A DNA stretch of 64,000 bases from Gammaproteobacteria bacterium (GTDB taxonomy: Bacteria; Pseudomonadota; Gammaproteobacteria; UBA6429; Thiohalophilaceae). Position 1 is the first letter of the stretch, and every line of letters begins with the position of its first letter. Shown piece by piece: positions 53,388 to 62,456 of the stretch. Location of the stretch: positions 1-64,000 of the forward strand of contig JACQBC010000033.1 in assembly GCA_016194635.1 (NCBI GenBank), in the 5' to 3' direction. Made by a program: the position numbers and the translations under genes. Below the pieces are notes generated by a model. It had not been told where the DNA came from and did no database searches. It saw only the letters and a list, made by a program, of their open reading frames with translations.

Positions 53388-53873
53388 TCACCACTCCCGG
53401 TAGGGAATGCCACGCAGATCCTTACCCGTCGACTTGGTATAAACATCGTACACATCATCGCCTTCTTGTGGATCGTCGGGGCTGCTGTTGTAACTGCGTT
53501 TCCCCCAGGTGTCGGCGGCGGACAGGCTGTTATCGGTTGCAAACGGATCGCGCGGGATACGGCGCAGGAAATAAATCTTGGCCTTGCCGGTGGGATCGGA
53601 GGGATCATCCACCCCTTGAACTAAGATATCGAGCGACGCCGGATAGCCGGATTTTCCCACACTGGTGGCAATCCGGCCTTCGTCCCAGGCTTGTTTATAG
53701 GCATCGATCGCGGTGCGGATTTCACGCAGCGCCTGGTGTAACGCCTGTTCTTGGCTGCGTTGTACCGCCAGTTCACTCAACGGCAGGGCAATGGTCGAGA
53801 GTAAGGCCACGATCGCCAGGGTGACGATCAGCTCGATCAAGGTAAAGCCGCGGGGTGAGATCGTGCCGAGCAT
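53388..53873 (-). CDS. Pseudopilin with class III leader
   Basis: 161 residues from ATG 53873. PRGFTLIELIVTLAIVALLSTIALP is a standard leader with Glu at +5. The C-terminal part carries DPFATDNS and ends REW, like the neighbour pseudopilin. The stop of gspD overlaps the ATG (TAATG). Start choice follows this overlap; a longer frame to 53903 is not needed. Confidence 0.82.
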   Translation of the reverse strand: MLGTISPRGFTLIELIVTLAIVALLSTIALPLSELAVQRSQEQALHQALREIRTAIDAYKQAWDEGRIATSVGKSGYPASLDILVQGVDDPSDPTGKAKIYFLRRIPRDPFATDNSLSAADTWGKRSYNSSPDDPQEGDDVYDVYTKSTGKDLRGIPYREW

Positions 53874-56254
53874 TATTTCTCCGGATTGACCGTGATGACC
53901 CACGGGGCCAGGGTGCTCAGCGGTAACACGCGGCCGTCGCCACTCAAGGGCGAAGGGCTGGTCAGCACCAGGGGTACTTGGGTCTTGGCCGCCAGCGCCT
54001 TGAAGGTAAAGGTCGCAATACTGCCCTTGCCGGTTGTTCCGTCCTTGCCCACGCGCGACACCTGCGTGAAGATATGACCATCCTTGGCATCAATCTTGTC
54101 CGTGAAAATGGTTTTTTTACCGTCTTGTTTAAGCAACTCGCCCTGGGCAACCTTGGTAATGGTCATCACGGTGGGGTCGTAGTCGAGGGTAAACGACAAG
54201 GTGCCCAGCGGTTGCGTGGTTTGTGCCTCTAAAGTGACTTGAATTTCCTTGCCGACGCTGACTTGGGCCGGGCCGTTCCAGTTGAGTAAAATCGGTGGGC
54301 CACTGGGTGCAACCGCGTTAACACCACTATCCACCGGCGTGGCGCTCGGAGTGTCTTCGCTGCTGCTGGGCGCGTTGTCGGCGGCGGGTTTCATCGCCGT
54401 GGGTTTGGATTTCTTATGCAGCGCGGTGGGTGTGATCATCACCGGCGCGCTGCGCAGGGTATTGTCGGTGCCGGACCAGAACTCCATCGTACTCGCATCG
54501 GGTCGCTGGCTGGCGCGGGTGAGATGCGGGGTGATCGACAATACGATCTCGGATTTCTTGGCATCTTCTTTATTACTGGAGAACAAGCGGCCCAGCAGCG
54601 GCAGGTCGCTTAAGCCGGGAAATTGCTGCGCGCTTTTACGGTCCTCATCGCTGATCAGACCGGCCAGAACTTGGGTCTCGCCGTCTTTTAGGCGCAACAC
54701 GGTATTCGCCGAACGGGTACCGATTTGATAGGCGAGGGTGTTGCCGCTGCTGACTTCGCGCACCAGGTTGCTGACTTCGAGCGATACCTTGATGGCGACA
54801 TCATCGTCCAAATGAATATCCGGTTCGACTTCGAGTTTTAGACCCACATCCAGGTACTGCACACTGCCCGTCACCACCGATGAACCGCTTGCCACCGGGG
54901 TCACGGCATTGGTGATCACCGGCACCCGATCGCCGATCATGATCTTGGCCTTTTCTTTATTACGCACGCGGATCCGCGGGCTGGCGAGGATATTGGCGTT
55001 ACCGGTTTCTTGCCGCAGGTCCAGCCCCCCTGACAACGAAGACTGGCTAATGTTAAACATGCTGCCGTTCAAACTGCCCAAATTGCGCAGGGTGAGAGGC
55101 TGGGCTGGGGTGACTGTGGTTTCGGTGCCGACACCCGTCACTACATGAGTATCGCTTATCGCAGGTATTCCCGGGGCATTGACATCAATCTGCTGCGGCA
55201 AGCGTAGGCCCAACTGCTTGAGGCGATCGCGTGTGATTTCCAGCACCTCCACTTCCAGCATCACTTCGGGTTCGGGCAGGTCTTGCGCGGCGATCAATTT
55301 TTCCGCCAGCCGAATCGCGTCGGGGGTGTCGCGCATCACCACGGTATTGTTCTTTTCGTCGATGAACAGGTCGCGGGTTTTGAGCAGCGTCTTGAGCATG
55401 GTCTGAATCTGTTTGGCGTCGGCATTGGTCAACTGGAAGGTGCGGATTTTTAAATCCTGGTATTCCTTGATCTTGATCGGATTGTTGGGGTAGATAAAAA
55501 TCGTATTATCGGAGAGGATTTTTTTCTCCAATTGGTTCTGCATCAAGATCAGATCGAGGGTGTCATCCAGTGGCGCATCTTTGACAAAAATGGTGGTTTT
55601 GAGATCGGGCTTCACGTCTTTATCCAACAAGATATTGAGGTTGTTGCTGCGGGAAATGGCCTCGATGACCATTTTTAAATTGGCGTCGCGGAATTGCAGG
55701 GTAATGGGTTTTTTAAATTCAGGTTTCAGGCTGGGGCCGGCCATGGCGTCTTTAGCGATCTGCTCGTCGATCTTACGCTGTAACTGCTTGGCGTCCGCGT
55801 AGTTTGGATTTTCCAATAAAATGCCCTGCAGGAGGGACTGCGCGGCTTCGGGGTCGTGTTTATCGAACAGTGCCTGCGCCTTGATCAGGGCCTGGGCGTG
55901 ACGTTCGTCGCGCGCAATGGCGGCCAAGCCTAGCTTGGCGCGGGAGTTATCCGCTTCGATTTTTAACACGCGATTATAAATAGCGCTCGACTCGGCCGGG
56001 TGACCGGCGGCGCGTTCGCTGTTGGCCGCGTCGAGCAATTGAGCCACGATCTGCTCGCGGCGGTGGAGCAGATCAGCGCGAAACGCCAGATTGTCAGGCT
56101 CGTCCTTAACCGCCTGTTGAAGTTTTGCCAAGCCGGCCTCGATCTGCCCTTGGTTGACAAGTTCAATGCCTTCCTTGTGTATACGATCGGTCGCACAACC
56201 GAAAAGTACTACACTGGCCAAAAACATCACTGGATAGTTGCGCGCCATGTTCAT
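53873..56254 (-). CDS. gspD: Secretin GspD with N-terminal TPR-like and C-terminal cohesin-like domains
   Basis: 793 residues. A lipobox VLFGC marks an outer-membrane lipoprotein; residues about 25-150 look TPR-like (LVNQGQIEAGLAKLQQAV, SAIYNRVLKIEADNSRAKLGLAAI). The N-domain (KKPITLQFRDANLKMVIEAISR, IRTFQLTNADAKQIQTMLK) and the secretin domain (VEVLEITRDRLKQLGLRLP, IRVRNKEKAKIMIGDRVPV, LKDGETQVLAGLI, LPLLGRLFSS) form the outer-membrane pore. The last about 120 residues (VSVGKEIQVTLEAQ, LSFTLDYDPTVMTI) resemble a cohesin domain, an unusual addition. GGAG box before ATG 56254, which overlaps the upstream stop by ATGA. Confidence 0.88.
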   Translation of the reverse strand: MNMARNYPVMFLASVVLFGCATDRIHKEGIELVNQGQIEAGLAKLQQAVKDEPDNLAFRADLLHRREQIVAQLLDAANSERAAGHPAESSAIYNRVLKIEADNSRAKLGLAAIARDERHAQALIKAQALFDKHDPEAAQSLLQGILLENPNYADAKQLQRKIDEQIAKDAMAGPSLKPEFKKPITLQFRDANLKMVIEAISRSNNLNILLDKDVKPDLKTTIFVKDAPLDDTLDLILMQNQLEKKILSDNTIFIYPNNPIKIKEYQDLKIRTFQLTNADAKQIQTMLKTLLKTRDLFIDEKNNTVVMRDTPDAIRLAEKLIAAQDLPEPEVMLEVEVLEITRDRLKQLGLRLPQQIDVNAPGIPAISDTHVVTGVGTETTVTPAQPLTLRNLGSLNGSMFNISQSSLSGGLDLRQETGNANILASPRIRVRNKEKAKIMIGDRVPVITNAVTPVASGSSVVTGSVQYLDVGLKLEVEPDIHLDDDVAIKVSLEVSNLVREVSSGNTLAYQIGTRSANTVLRLKDGETQVLAGLISDEDRKSAQQFPGLSDLPLLGRLFSSNKEDAKKSEIVLSITPHLTRASQRPDASTMEFWSGTDNTLRSAPVMITPTALHKKSKPTAMKPAADNAPSSSEDTPSATPVDSGVNAVAPSGPPILLNWNGPAQVSVGKEIQVTLEAQTTQPLGTLSFTLDYDPTVMTITKVAQGELLKQDGKKTIFTDKIDAKDGHIFTQVSRVGKDGTTGKGSIATFTFKALAAKTQVPLVLTSPSPLSGDGRVLPLSTLAPWVITVNPEK

Positions 56255-56754
56255 GGTGTATCTCCGATACTTAGATATTGTTTGATCTGCAAGGGCAGAT
56301 AGGTGAAAACCAGTTTGCCGTTTTCAATGGCATCAACCGAATAGGTGTTGTCCAAGGTCTCGCCGGTGCTAACCAGGCGCACGCGATCGCCCTCGGCCAA
56401 AAAGATCGTTAACTTGCCTTGTTCATCGAGTTGTTTACCTAAAAAACTAAACGGTAAATTCGGCGCGGTCGGCGCGGGAGTAGGTGTCGGGGGCGGCGGA
56501 GGCGGCGCGACATACCACGACTTGGATGGAAAGATATCGATCTTCTTGGATTGGGAGTGGGCGCGCTTGAGCCGTTCCAGTTGCAAGTTATCGATGCGTT
56601 CATCGCTGTTAGTGCCGCTGCTGGGGGGCGGGTGCTCCACCGGCTCCACAATCGCGGAATCACCGCTATCCTTCGCCAAGATCGACGGGCTTGTCGTTAG
56701 CAGCGCCAAGGCCAACAGAACAATTAAACGGTGCAGAGGTAGGCAAAGTTTCAT
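56251..56754 (-). CDS. Periplasmic GspC/PilP-like protein
   Basis: 167 residues with a signal peptide (about 1-27). A Pro-rich stretch (PPPPPPTPTPAPTAP) leads to a small beta domain (FSFLGKQLDEQGKLTIFLAEGDRVRLVSTGETLDNTY) similar to the homology region of GspC/PilP, which links the inner platform to the secretin. It overlaps gspD (ATGA) and the PilO-like gene (ATGA). Recognised by position and fold pattern rather than strong motif. Confidence 0.6.
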   Translation of the reverse strand: MKLCLPLHRLIVLLALALLTTSPSILAKDSGDSAIVEPVEHPPPSSGTNSDERIDNLQLERLKRAHSQSKKIDIFPSKSWYVAPPPPPPTPTPAPTAPNLPFSFLGKQLDEQGKLTIFLAEGDRVRLVSTGETLDNTYSVDAIENGKLVFTYLPLQIKQYLSIGDTP

Positions 56755-57350
56755 ACGCGCTGATCCAGGTAAAGCGAAAATTTAATATTGGCCTCGATCA
56801 GTGTCTCGCCGATCTTCTGCCGTTCAAAGCCGACATGATCCAGGGACGCCGTTGGGATGGCGGCTAATACCGTGCCGAGGAATTTACGAATCTGTAAATA
56901 AGTACCCTTGACCGGCAGGCTGACTTGATAACGTAACAATCGCCCGGCGCGTTCGGGGGTTGGGTGGTATTCACCCTGTTCCAGGACCAGTCCTTGAGCC
57001 CGCGCGGCGTTATAAATTTTGTCCAGCCAGCCGGGCGCGCTGGCGGCCGCGGGAAAAAATTTATAAAAGGCGGCCAGTTGTTCGGACGGGGAAACCGCTG
57101 CATTGGCCTGGGCGGCCGCGCTGTGGTTGAGTTTGTTTTGTAACGCGAGTATCTCGGATTGTAATTCCGCCTGTTGCTGTTGCAGCGGTTGCACTACGAA
57201 TCCATACAACCCCATGCTCAGGGCTATGAGGCCCAGGCCCAACAGACCTTCGCGGCCGAGGCGTTTGAACCAACGTTGTATTTTCACCGGCCACAGGCGC
57301 AGGGGTTGTCCGCGGCCGGTGATTGGCAATTTCAGCGGGCTACGGCTCAT
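56751..57350 (-). CDS. PilO/GspM-like inner-membrane protein
   Basis: 199 residues from ATG 57350. One transmembrane helix (about 36-56, LLGLGLIALSMGLYGFVV) is followed by a coiled coil (QQQQAELQSEILALQNKL) and a ferredoxin-like periplasmic part (LLRYQVSLPVKGTYLQIRKFLGTVLAAI). This is the layout of PilO/GspM assembly-platform proteins. Overlaps its neighbours by ATGA on both sides. Confidence 0.72.
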   Translation of the reverse strand: MSRSPLKLPITGRGQPLRLWPVKIQRWFKRLGREGLLGLGLIALSMGLYGFVVQPLQQQQAELQSEILALQNKLNHSAAAQANAAVSPSEQLAAFYKFFPAAASAPGWLDKIYNAARAQGLVLEQGEYHPTPERAGRLLRYQVSLPVKGTYLQIRKFLGTVLAAIPTASLDHVGFERQKIGETLIEANIKFSLYLDQRV

Positions 57351-57892
57351 GGTGTTATCACCCACGCCGCGGTGATCACAAAGCGGATCGGTTTCTCCGC
57401 GGTTTGCAGGTCAACCTGGTGGCTTTGTAAATAGATATTGGTGAGCGAGGGTTTCTTTTGTAAATATTTGATATAGGACAATACCGCGGGCAGATCCCTG
57501 GCTTCGCCGGTGATCCGTACCGCGTGTTTTTCCGCGTCCGGTTCGATTACCAATAACGCGATGGGTTGGCGCTGCGAGGATTCAATGTCGCGGAACAGCG
57601 ATTCCCACGGCAAGCCGAGTTGCGCTAAGACCGCATTGGCTTGTTTGATCTCGGCGCGTAATTGCTGTGCGTCGAGGCTGCTGATACGGCTATCACTTTT
57701 GTGGCGGTTGGTTTGTTGTTCCAAGCGGATTTGTTGTGACTGCAGTTGTTCTATCATCGCGCTGCTGGAACGGTAGTGCAGCGCCACTACCACGGTGGCG
57801 ATCAGTCCCGCGATCAATAACAGTTGTTCACTACGGCGGGCGGGGCGTTGGGTGAGTTGATAGTCTAATAGTAAGGCGCGCATCAGGATCAT
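57347..57892 (-). CDS. PilN-like inner-membrane protein
   Basis: 181 residues. A short cytoplasmic start (RALLLDYQLTQRPARRSEQ; PilN motif-like), a membrane helix (about 24-42, LLLIAGLIATVVVALHY), a coiled coil and a periplasmic ferredoxin-like fold (AVRITGEARDLPAVLSYIKYLQ) mark it as PilN/GspL C-terminal-like. Pairs with PilM upstream (ATGA overlap). Confidence 0.7.
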   Translation of the reverse strand: MILMRALLLDYQLTQRPARRSEQLLLIAGLIATVVVALHYRSSSAMIEQLQSQQIRLEQQTNRHKSDSRISSLDAQQLRAEIKQANAVLAQLGLPWESLFRDIESSQRQPIALLVIEPDAEKHAVRITGEARDLPAVLSYIKYLQKKPSLTNIYLQSHQVDLQTAEKPIRFVITAAWVITP

Positions 57893-58728
57893 CCCGCCAG
57901 GGCCATGGCGTAGCAGGCGTCGTTGTGTTCCATGTTGGCCGGGGTGCGCGGTAGTTGTAGCACTTGAAAACCCGGCGGGGGTTGTTGCACGCTATCAAAG
58001 CCGTCCTGCCCAGGGGCATGGATATACACCGGGATCGGTTGCTGATCGTTATCCGCCGTTATCCCTAATAAAAGCCGTTCACGTTCTAACAGCGTCAGCA
58101 GCTCTGTTTGCCAGTGGACGCTGATCTTCATTGTCTTGAGGACGCGCCAGTGGTGGTCTTGCAGCAAGGCCAAACACAAACGGCCGGGCTCAACCAAGGC
58201 AAACCACGCGGAGCGGCCCAGCTGTTTACGCCATTGATTAAACGCCACCATTAAATACGGTTGGATCGAACCCAGGCGAAGCTTGCCGGCGGTAAACAGC
58301 GCGTTCAGCGCCTCGATCAAGCCTTGATCCACGGCGCTGGCGACACGTTGTGGTTCGCCGCCGCCGTCACTCAGACGCAGCGCCCAAGGCGCGGCGGCAT
58401 CCCCATAGATTTGGGTAAAGCGGTGCCGCACCAAGGCCAGCTCTTCAGCGCCGGAACTGATCTGCACACTATATGGGACCAAGGCATAACGCACGAAATG
58501 GTTCGAGAGGATCACCGTCACGTCGCTGCGGCGGGTGTTGAATTCGGGCAATACCGTCGTCAAGCCGTGCAACGCCAACTGCCAAGAGCTGTCATTGTTG
58601 GAGGGGGTCGCGCAGCTAATGATGCGTTTATCACGCAATCGCGCCGACCAGCCACGACTATAACGCACGATGGTGACCTGCTGTGGGCTTAAGGCAATAC
58701 GAATACGATCACGCCACAAAGGTGACAC
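57889..58728 (-). CDS. PilM/GspL-like cytoplasmic platform protein
   Basis: 279 residues from GTG 58728 chosen for AGGAG 7 bp upstream, overlapping the end of gspE by 20 bp (a longer start at ATG 58779 is possible). An actin-like ATPase pattern is suggested: IRIALSPQQVTIVRYSRGW, VTVILSNHFVRYALVPY and SAWFALVEPGRLCLALLQ. It would bind PilN. Similarity is weak by eye, so the assignment rests on gene order. Confidence 0.6.
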   Translation of the reverse strand: MSPLWRDRIRIALSPQQVTIVRYSRGWSARLRDKRIISCATPSNNDSSWQLALHGLTTVLPEFNTRRSDVTVILSNHFVRYALVPYSVQISSGAEELALVRHRFTQIYGDAAAPWALRLSDGGGEPQRVASAVDQGLIEALNALFTAGKLRLGSIQPYLMVAFNQWRKQLGRSAWFALVEPGRLCLALLQDHHWRVLKTMKISVHWQTELLTLLERERLLLGITADNDQQPIPVYIHAPGQDGFDSVQQPPPGFQVLQLPRTPANMEHNDACYAMALAG

Positions 58729-60403
58729 GGTTGATCTCCTGTAAGGTGGTTTCTCCCTGACGGACCAAATCGACGGCACCGTCGCGCAATAAACGCGTGC
58801 CGTTGCGAAACGCCGCTTCTTTGATCCGGCGGATCGGTTCGCCGCTGACGATCAATTCGCGGATTTCGTCGTTGAGATACAATATTTCGGCGATCGCCTT
58901 GCGGCCTTTAAAACCGCTGCCGCGGCAATGGCCGCAACCGCTACCGGCGCGAAAATTAAAACTGGCGGCCTGTTCCGCGCTGATCCCCGAATCTACCAAC
59001 GCCTGGGGGTCGGGCTGGTAGGGTTGCGCGCAGTGCGGGCAGTTCTGGCGTACCAGGCGTTGCGCCAAGATGCCGTTGAGGGCCGAAACAAAACTCGACG
59101 GCGACACCCCCATGTGAATAAACCGGCTGATCACATCGAACACATTGTTGGCGTGTACCGTGGTGAACACCAGGTGGCCGGTGAGCGCCGACTGCACGGC
59201 AATCTGCGCGGTCTCGGTGTCGCGAATTTCACCCACCATGATCTTGTCCGGGTCGTGACGCAAAATCGAACGCAGCCCGCGCGCAAAGGTTAGCCCTTTC
59301 TTTTCATTCACCGGGATCTGTAACACTCCTGGCAATTGGTATTCGATCGGATCCTCGATGGTGACGATTTTATCCTGACCGTGATTGATCTCGCTGATTG
59401 CCGCGTACAAGGTGGTGGTTTTGCCGCTGCCGGTGGGACCGGTGACCAGCATCATGCCGTAGGGTTCGGAGGCCAGGCGACGTAATACCCGTATCGCTTG
59501 ATCGTCGAATCCCAGGTAATCCAGGCGCAGCCCCTTGATTTGATCGGACAGGGCCTGTTTATCCAGGATACGCAATACCGCGTCCTCGCCGAAGATGCTC
59601 GGCATGATCGAGACACGAAAATCGATTTCACGGCCGCGCATGGAAATCTTAAAGCGGCCGTCTTGCGGAATACGCCGTTCGGCGATGTCGAGTTCGGACA
59701 TCACCTTGATGCGCGAGATCACCTGCTCGGCCAGTTCCAAGCCCTGCATCGAACCCACCAGCGACAACACCCCGTCGATGCGGTATTTGATCGCCAGGCC
59801 ATTGGCGCCGGTTTCAAGGTGGATGTCGCTGGCCTCGGTCCTTAACGCATCGTACAAGGTTGAATGCACGAGTTTGACAACCGGGCTGGTGCTTTCATTG
59901 ATCGTTTGGATCGATAAATCCTCGACCTCCGCAGTGTGTTGGCGGGTGCCGGGTTCTGACGCTAACACGCTGTCCATCGCGTGCAAGGTTTCTTCGTGGC
60001 GCGTGAGGTAGGCGTCGATATCGCTGCGGTGCGCCAGCCGCCACTCAAACGGCTGGCCGATGGCCTCTTCGGCCCAGGCTTGTAAACCGCTATTAAACGG
60101 ATCGCTAAATACCAACAGCAGGTGTTGCTGCGCATCGCGCAGGGCCAGGCATTTGCGGCTGAGGGCGTTTTTAAACGGCAAGACCTCAAAGTCCGGCGTG
60201 AGCTGATGCAGATCGTGCATGAGCAGCGCTTTAAAATGCAGGCTGTGCGCCAACGCGGCGACAAAATCCTCGGCGGATAGATTTAATTGCTCTTGCAATA
60301 CGTCTATGACGCTGCGGCGATTTTGCGTGGCCGCAAGCTGCGCGCTGTTAATTTGCGCCGCACTGATCAGGGGGCTGTGCAAGGGGGTGATCACGGCGGT
60401 CAT
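58709..60403 (-). CDS. gspE: Type II/IV secretion ATPase GspE/PilB-like
   Basis: 564 residues. N-terminal GspII_E domains (about 1-160), then the AAA-type ATPase: TEASDIHLETG, RIPQDGRF, Walker A GPTGSGKTTTLY, Asp box IEDPIEYQLPG, Walker B IMVGEIRDTETA and the His box LTGHLVFTTVHAN. The zinc-binding Cys set (NCPHC, GCGHC) is complete. It powers pseudopilus assembly or secretion. Overlaps GspF by ATGA. Confidence 0.95.
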   Translation of the reverse strand: MTAVITPLHSPLISAAQINSAQLAATQNRRSVIDVLQEQLNLSAEDFVAALAHSLHFKALLMHDLHQLTPDFEVLPFKNALSRKCLALRDAQQHLLLVFSDPFNSGLQAWAEEAIGQPFEWRLAHRSDIDAYLTRHEETLHAMDSVLASEPGTRQHTAEVEDLSIQTINESTSPVVKLVHSTLYDALRTEASDIHLETGANGLAIKYRIDGVLSLVGSMQGLELAEQVISRIKVMSELDIAERRIPQDGRFKISMRGREIDFRVSIMPSIFGEDAVLRILDKQALSDQIKGLRLDYLGFDDQAIRVLRRLASEPYGMMLVTGPTGSGKTTTLYAAISEINHGQDKIVTIEDPIEYQLPGVLQIPVNEKKGLTFARGLRSILRHDPDKIMVGEIRDTETAQIAVQSALTGHLVFTTVHANNVFDVISRFIHMGVSPSSFVSALNGILAQRLVRQNCPHCAQPYQPDPQALVDSGISAEQAASFNFRAGSGCGHCRGSGFKGRKAIAEILYLNDEIRELIVSGEPIRRIKEAAFRNGTRLLRDGAVDLVRQGETTLQEINRVTFVA

Positions 60404-61590
60404 TGAATGCTCCCGGCCAGTTCAAAAATCGGAAAATACATCAACACCACGATGCCACCGATAACCAGGCCGATCACGGCCATCAACAGCGGCTCGAATA
60501 ATTTACTGAACCACTCCACCCAGCGGGCCATTTCGTCATCGTGAAAATCGGCGATGCGATCCATCATCTCGCCCATTTTGCCGCTGCGCTCTCCCACCAC
60601 CAACATGCGCGCGGCCACCGCGGTGGTCAGCCCGTGGCGGTCCATGGCGGCGGAGATCGATACGCCTTCACGGATAGTGGTGGCGGCCAACATCAATTGC
60701 GCGCGCAGCGCCAGCGGTAATAGATCCGCCGCCATTTGCAGGCCGGTGACGATCGGCGTGCCGCCCTGCAACAACATGCCCAAGGTGCGATAGAAACGCG
60801 CCAGCTGATAAATCTTCATTCGACTACCGATGGCGGGGATTTGCCAGAATTTACGCATCAGCCATTGTTTATTCGCGGGACGGGTGAGCAGATAAACCAG
60901 GGAGCTAACAATCAAGACCAACACCGTGAAGATCACCGCGCCATTGGCGTGCAACAATTTTCCCAGGTTCAACAACAACTGTGAGAACAACGGCAAGTCA
61001 CGCCCCATTTGTTCATACACCACACTAAATTTGGGTACGACATAACCGACCAGAAACAAGGTCACCAGGCCACCGGCGATCAACAATAGTGCCGGATAGA
61101 TCGACGCACTCACGATCTTTTTACGCACGCTGTCCATTTGTTGTTGATAGGCCACGTAGCGCGCCAGGGCCACCGCCAGGTCACCGGTTTTTTCACTGGC
61201 ACGTACCGTGGCGACGTACAACACCGGAAAATAATCCGGAAACTGTTGCAAGGCGTGCGACAGGGTACGCCCTTCGTACATCGTGGCGGTTAATTGCCGA
61301 AACAACTTTTGGGTTTTAGGGTGTTGTTCTTTCTCGGCCAGCGCCTCGATCGATTCCACCAAGGATAAACCGGCCTGCAACAGGGCGAGTAATTCCTGGC
61401 TGAATAAACTAATGTTAAAACGTTGGCGTTGATGGAATTTCCATCCGGCCCAGTGTTGTTTGGCCTTGATCGCAAGAATGGTCAGGCCTTGCGATTTCGC
61501 CTGACGCACGGCATCGGCCTCGTCGCTGGCCTCCAGCGACAGGGCCAGTACGCCCTCGCCTTCACGCACCGCTTTTAGTTCAAATAACAT
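60400..61590 (-). CDS. gspF: Inner-membrane platform protein GspF
   Basis: 396 residues from ATG 61590 (overlapping TAA of the pseudopilin gene, TAATG). Two GspF halves: FSQELLALLQAGLSLVESIEAL with VRASEKTGDLAVALAR, and FYRTLGMLLQGGTPIVTGLQ with VGERSGKMGEMMD. Three membrane helices (about 165-185, 215-235, 365-390). It binds GspE and organises the pseudopilus. Confidence 0.95.
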   Translation of the reverse strand: MLFELKAVREGEGVLALSLEASDEADAVRQAKSQGLTILAIKAKQHWAGWKFHQRQRFNISLFSQELLALLQAGLSLVESIEALAEKEQHPKTQKLFRQLTATMYEGRTLSHALQQFPDYFPVLYVATVRASEKTGDLAVALARYVAYQQQMDSVRKKIVSASIYPALLLIAGGLVTLFLVGYVVPKFSVVYEQMGRDLPLFSQLLLNLGKLLHANGAVIFTVLVLIVSSLVYLLTRPANKQWLMRKFWQIPAIGSRMKIYQLARFYRTLGMLLQGGTPIVTGLQMAADLLPLALRAQLMLAATTIREGVSISAAMDRHGLTTAVAARMLVVGERSGKMGEMMDRIADFHDDEMARWVEWFSKLFEPLLMAVIGLVIGGIVVLMYFPIFELAGSIQ

Positions 61591-61997
61591 TACCAATTGC
61601 CAATGTCGGCGGCTTCACCGGTGCCGCCGGGTTTGCCGTCATTGCCGTACGAGAAGAGATCGTAATCGCCGTGGTCGCCGGGCTGTTTGTACACATAGGC
61701 ATGGCCCCAGGGATCCTGCGGCACACTCTTTTTTAAATACGGGCCTTCCCAGCGCGGCTCATCGGTGGGACGGGTCATCAGGGCGGCTAGGTTTTGCTCG
61801 GTGGTGGGGAAATGCCCCACGTCCAAGCGGTATTGCTCCAAGGCTTTTTCCAAGGCGTCGATCTGCGCCTTGGTGGTTTTAACCTCGGATTTACCCACCT
61901 GGGCGAAATAACGCGGGCCGACATAACTTGCGAGCAGGCCGATGATGACCATCACCACCAATAGCTCTAATAGAGTAAATCCTGTTTGATTGCGCAT
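61590..61997 (-). CDS. gspG: Major pseudopilin GspG
   Basis: 135 residues with the leader TGFTLLELLVVMVIIGLLASYV (Glu +5). The C-terminal half has the GspG signatures LPTTEQ-like HFPTTEQNLAALMTRP, WEGPYLKK-VPQDPWGHAY and the calcium site in DYDLFSYGNDGKPGG. First gene of the operon; AGGGGAG upstream of ATG 61997. Gene order G-F-E-M-N-O-P-D. Confidence 0.96.
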   Translation of the reverse strand: MRNQTGFTLLELLVVMVIIGLLASYVGPRYFAQVGKSEVKTTKAQIDALEKALEQYRLDVGHFPTTEQNLAALMTRPTDEPRWEGPYLKKSVPQDPWGHAYVYKQPGDHGDYDLFSYGNDGKPGGTGEAADIGNW

Positions 61998-62456
61998 TTG
62001 AGCTCCCCTCTGACAAGCGCCAGTATCCTGAAAAACTATTACAGTATGTAGTATTCCGTATGGCAGGAGTAAAAAAAAGTAGGGTAACCCTGTATCTCGG
62101 TGAACGTATACGTTTAATTTATCATTAAGTTTGGCGTGTGGTTTGCAAATACCTTAGTCGCCATTCGGTTTTTCAAAAAATGCGAGGATCCCGTAAAAGT
62201 GTATTTTGTTTGAATCGAGTAACGATGATGTATGCATGCATCGTACGTATAAGTTAGGCAAACTTACAATTCAACGAAAACTATTTGCGTTTACAGAATG
62301 AAACAATCTATAGGTTACAACTTTATTTGTGGCGTGGGCGCTTACGAGTGAGATTCAATCGACATTTTTACAAGCTCCGCACATCTCCATGTTGTCATCG
62401 GACGCTAAACGTTCGCATCCGCCGGTAATTTCCACCCAGCCACAAAGGAAACTGTC
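61998..62456. promoter_or_regulatory. AT-rich divergent promoter region
   Basis: About 460 bp between the secretion operon and the small secreted protein, clearly AT-rich and without genes. It holds TAAGTT-AGGCA-AACTTA (an inverted repeat around 62249-62265) and several A/T tracts. It must carry the promoter of gspG and probably that of the plus-strand gene; no exact -10/-35 pair can be fixed. Confidence 0.45.
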
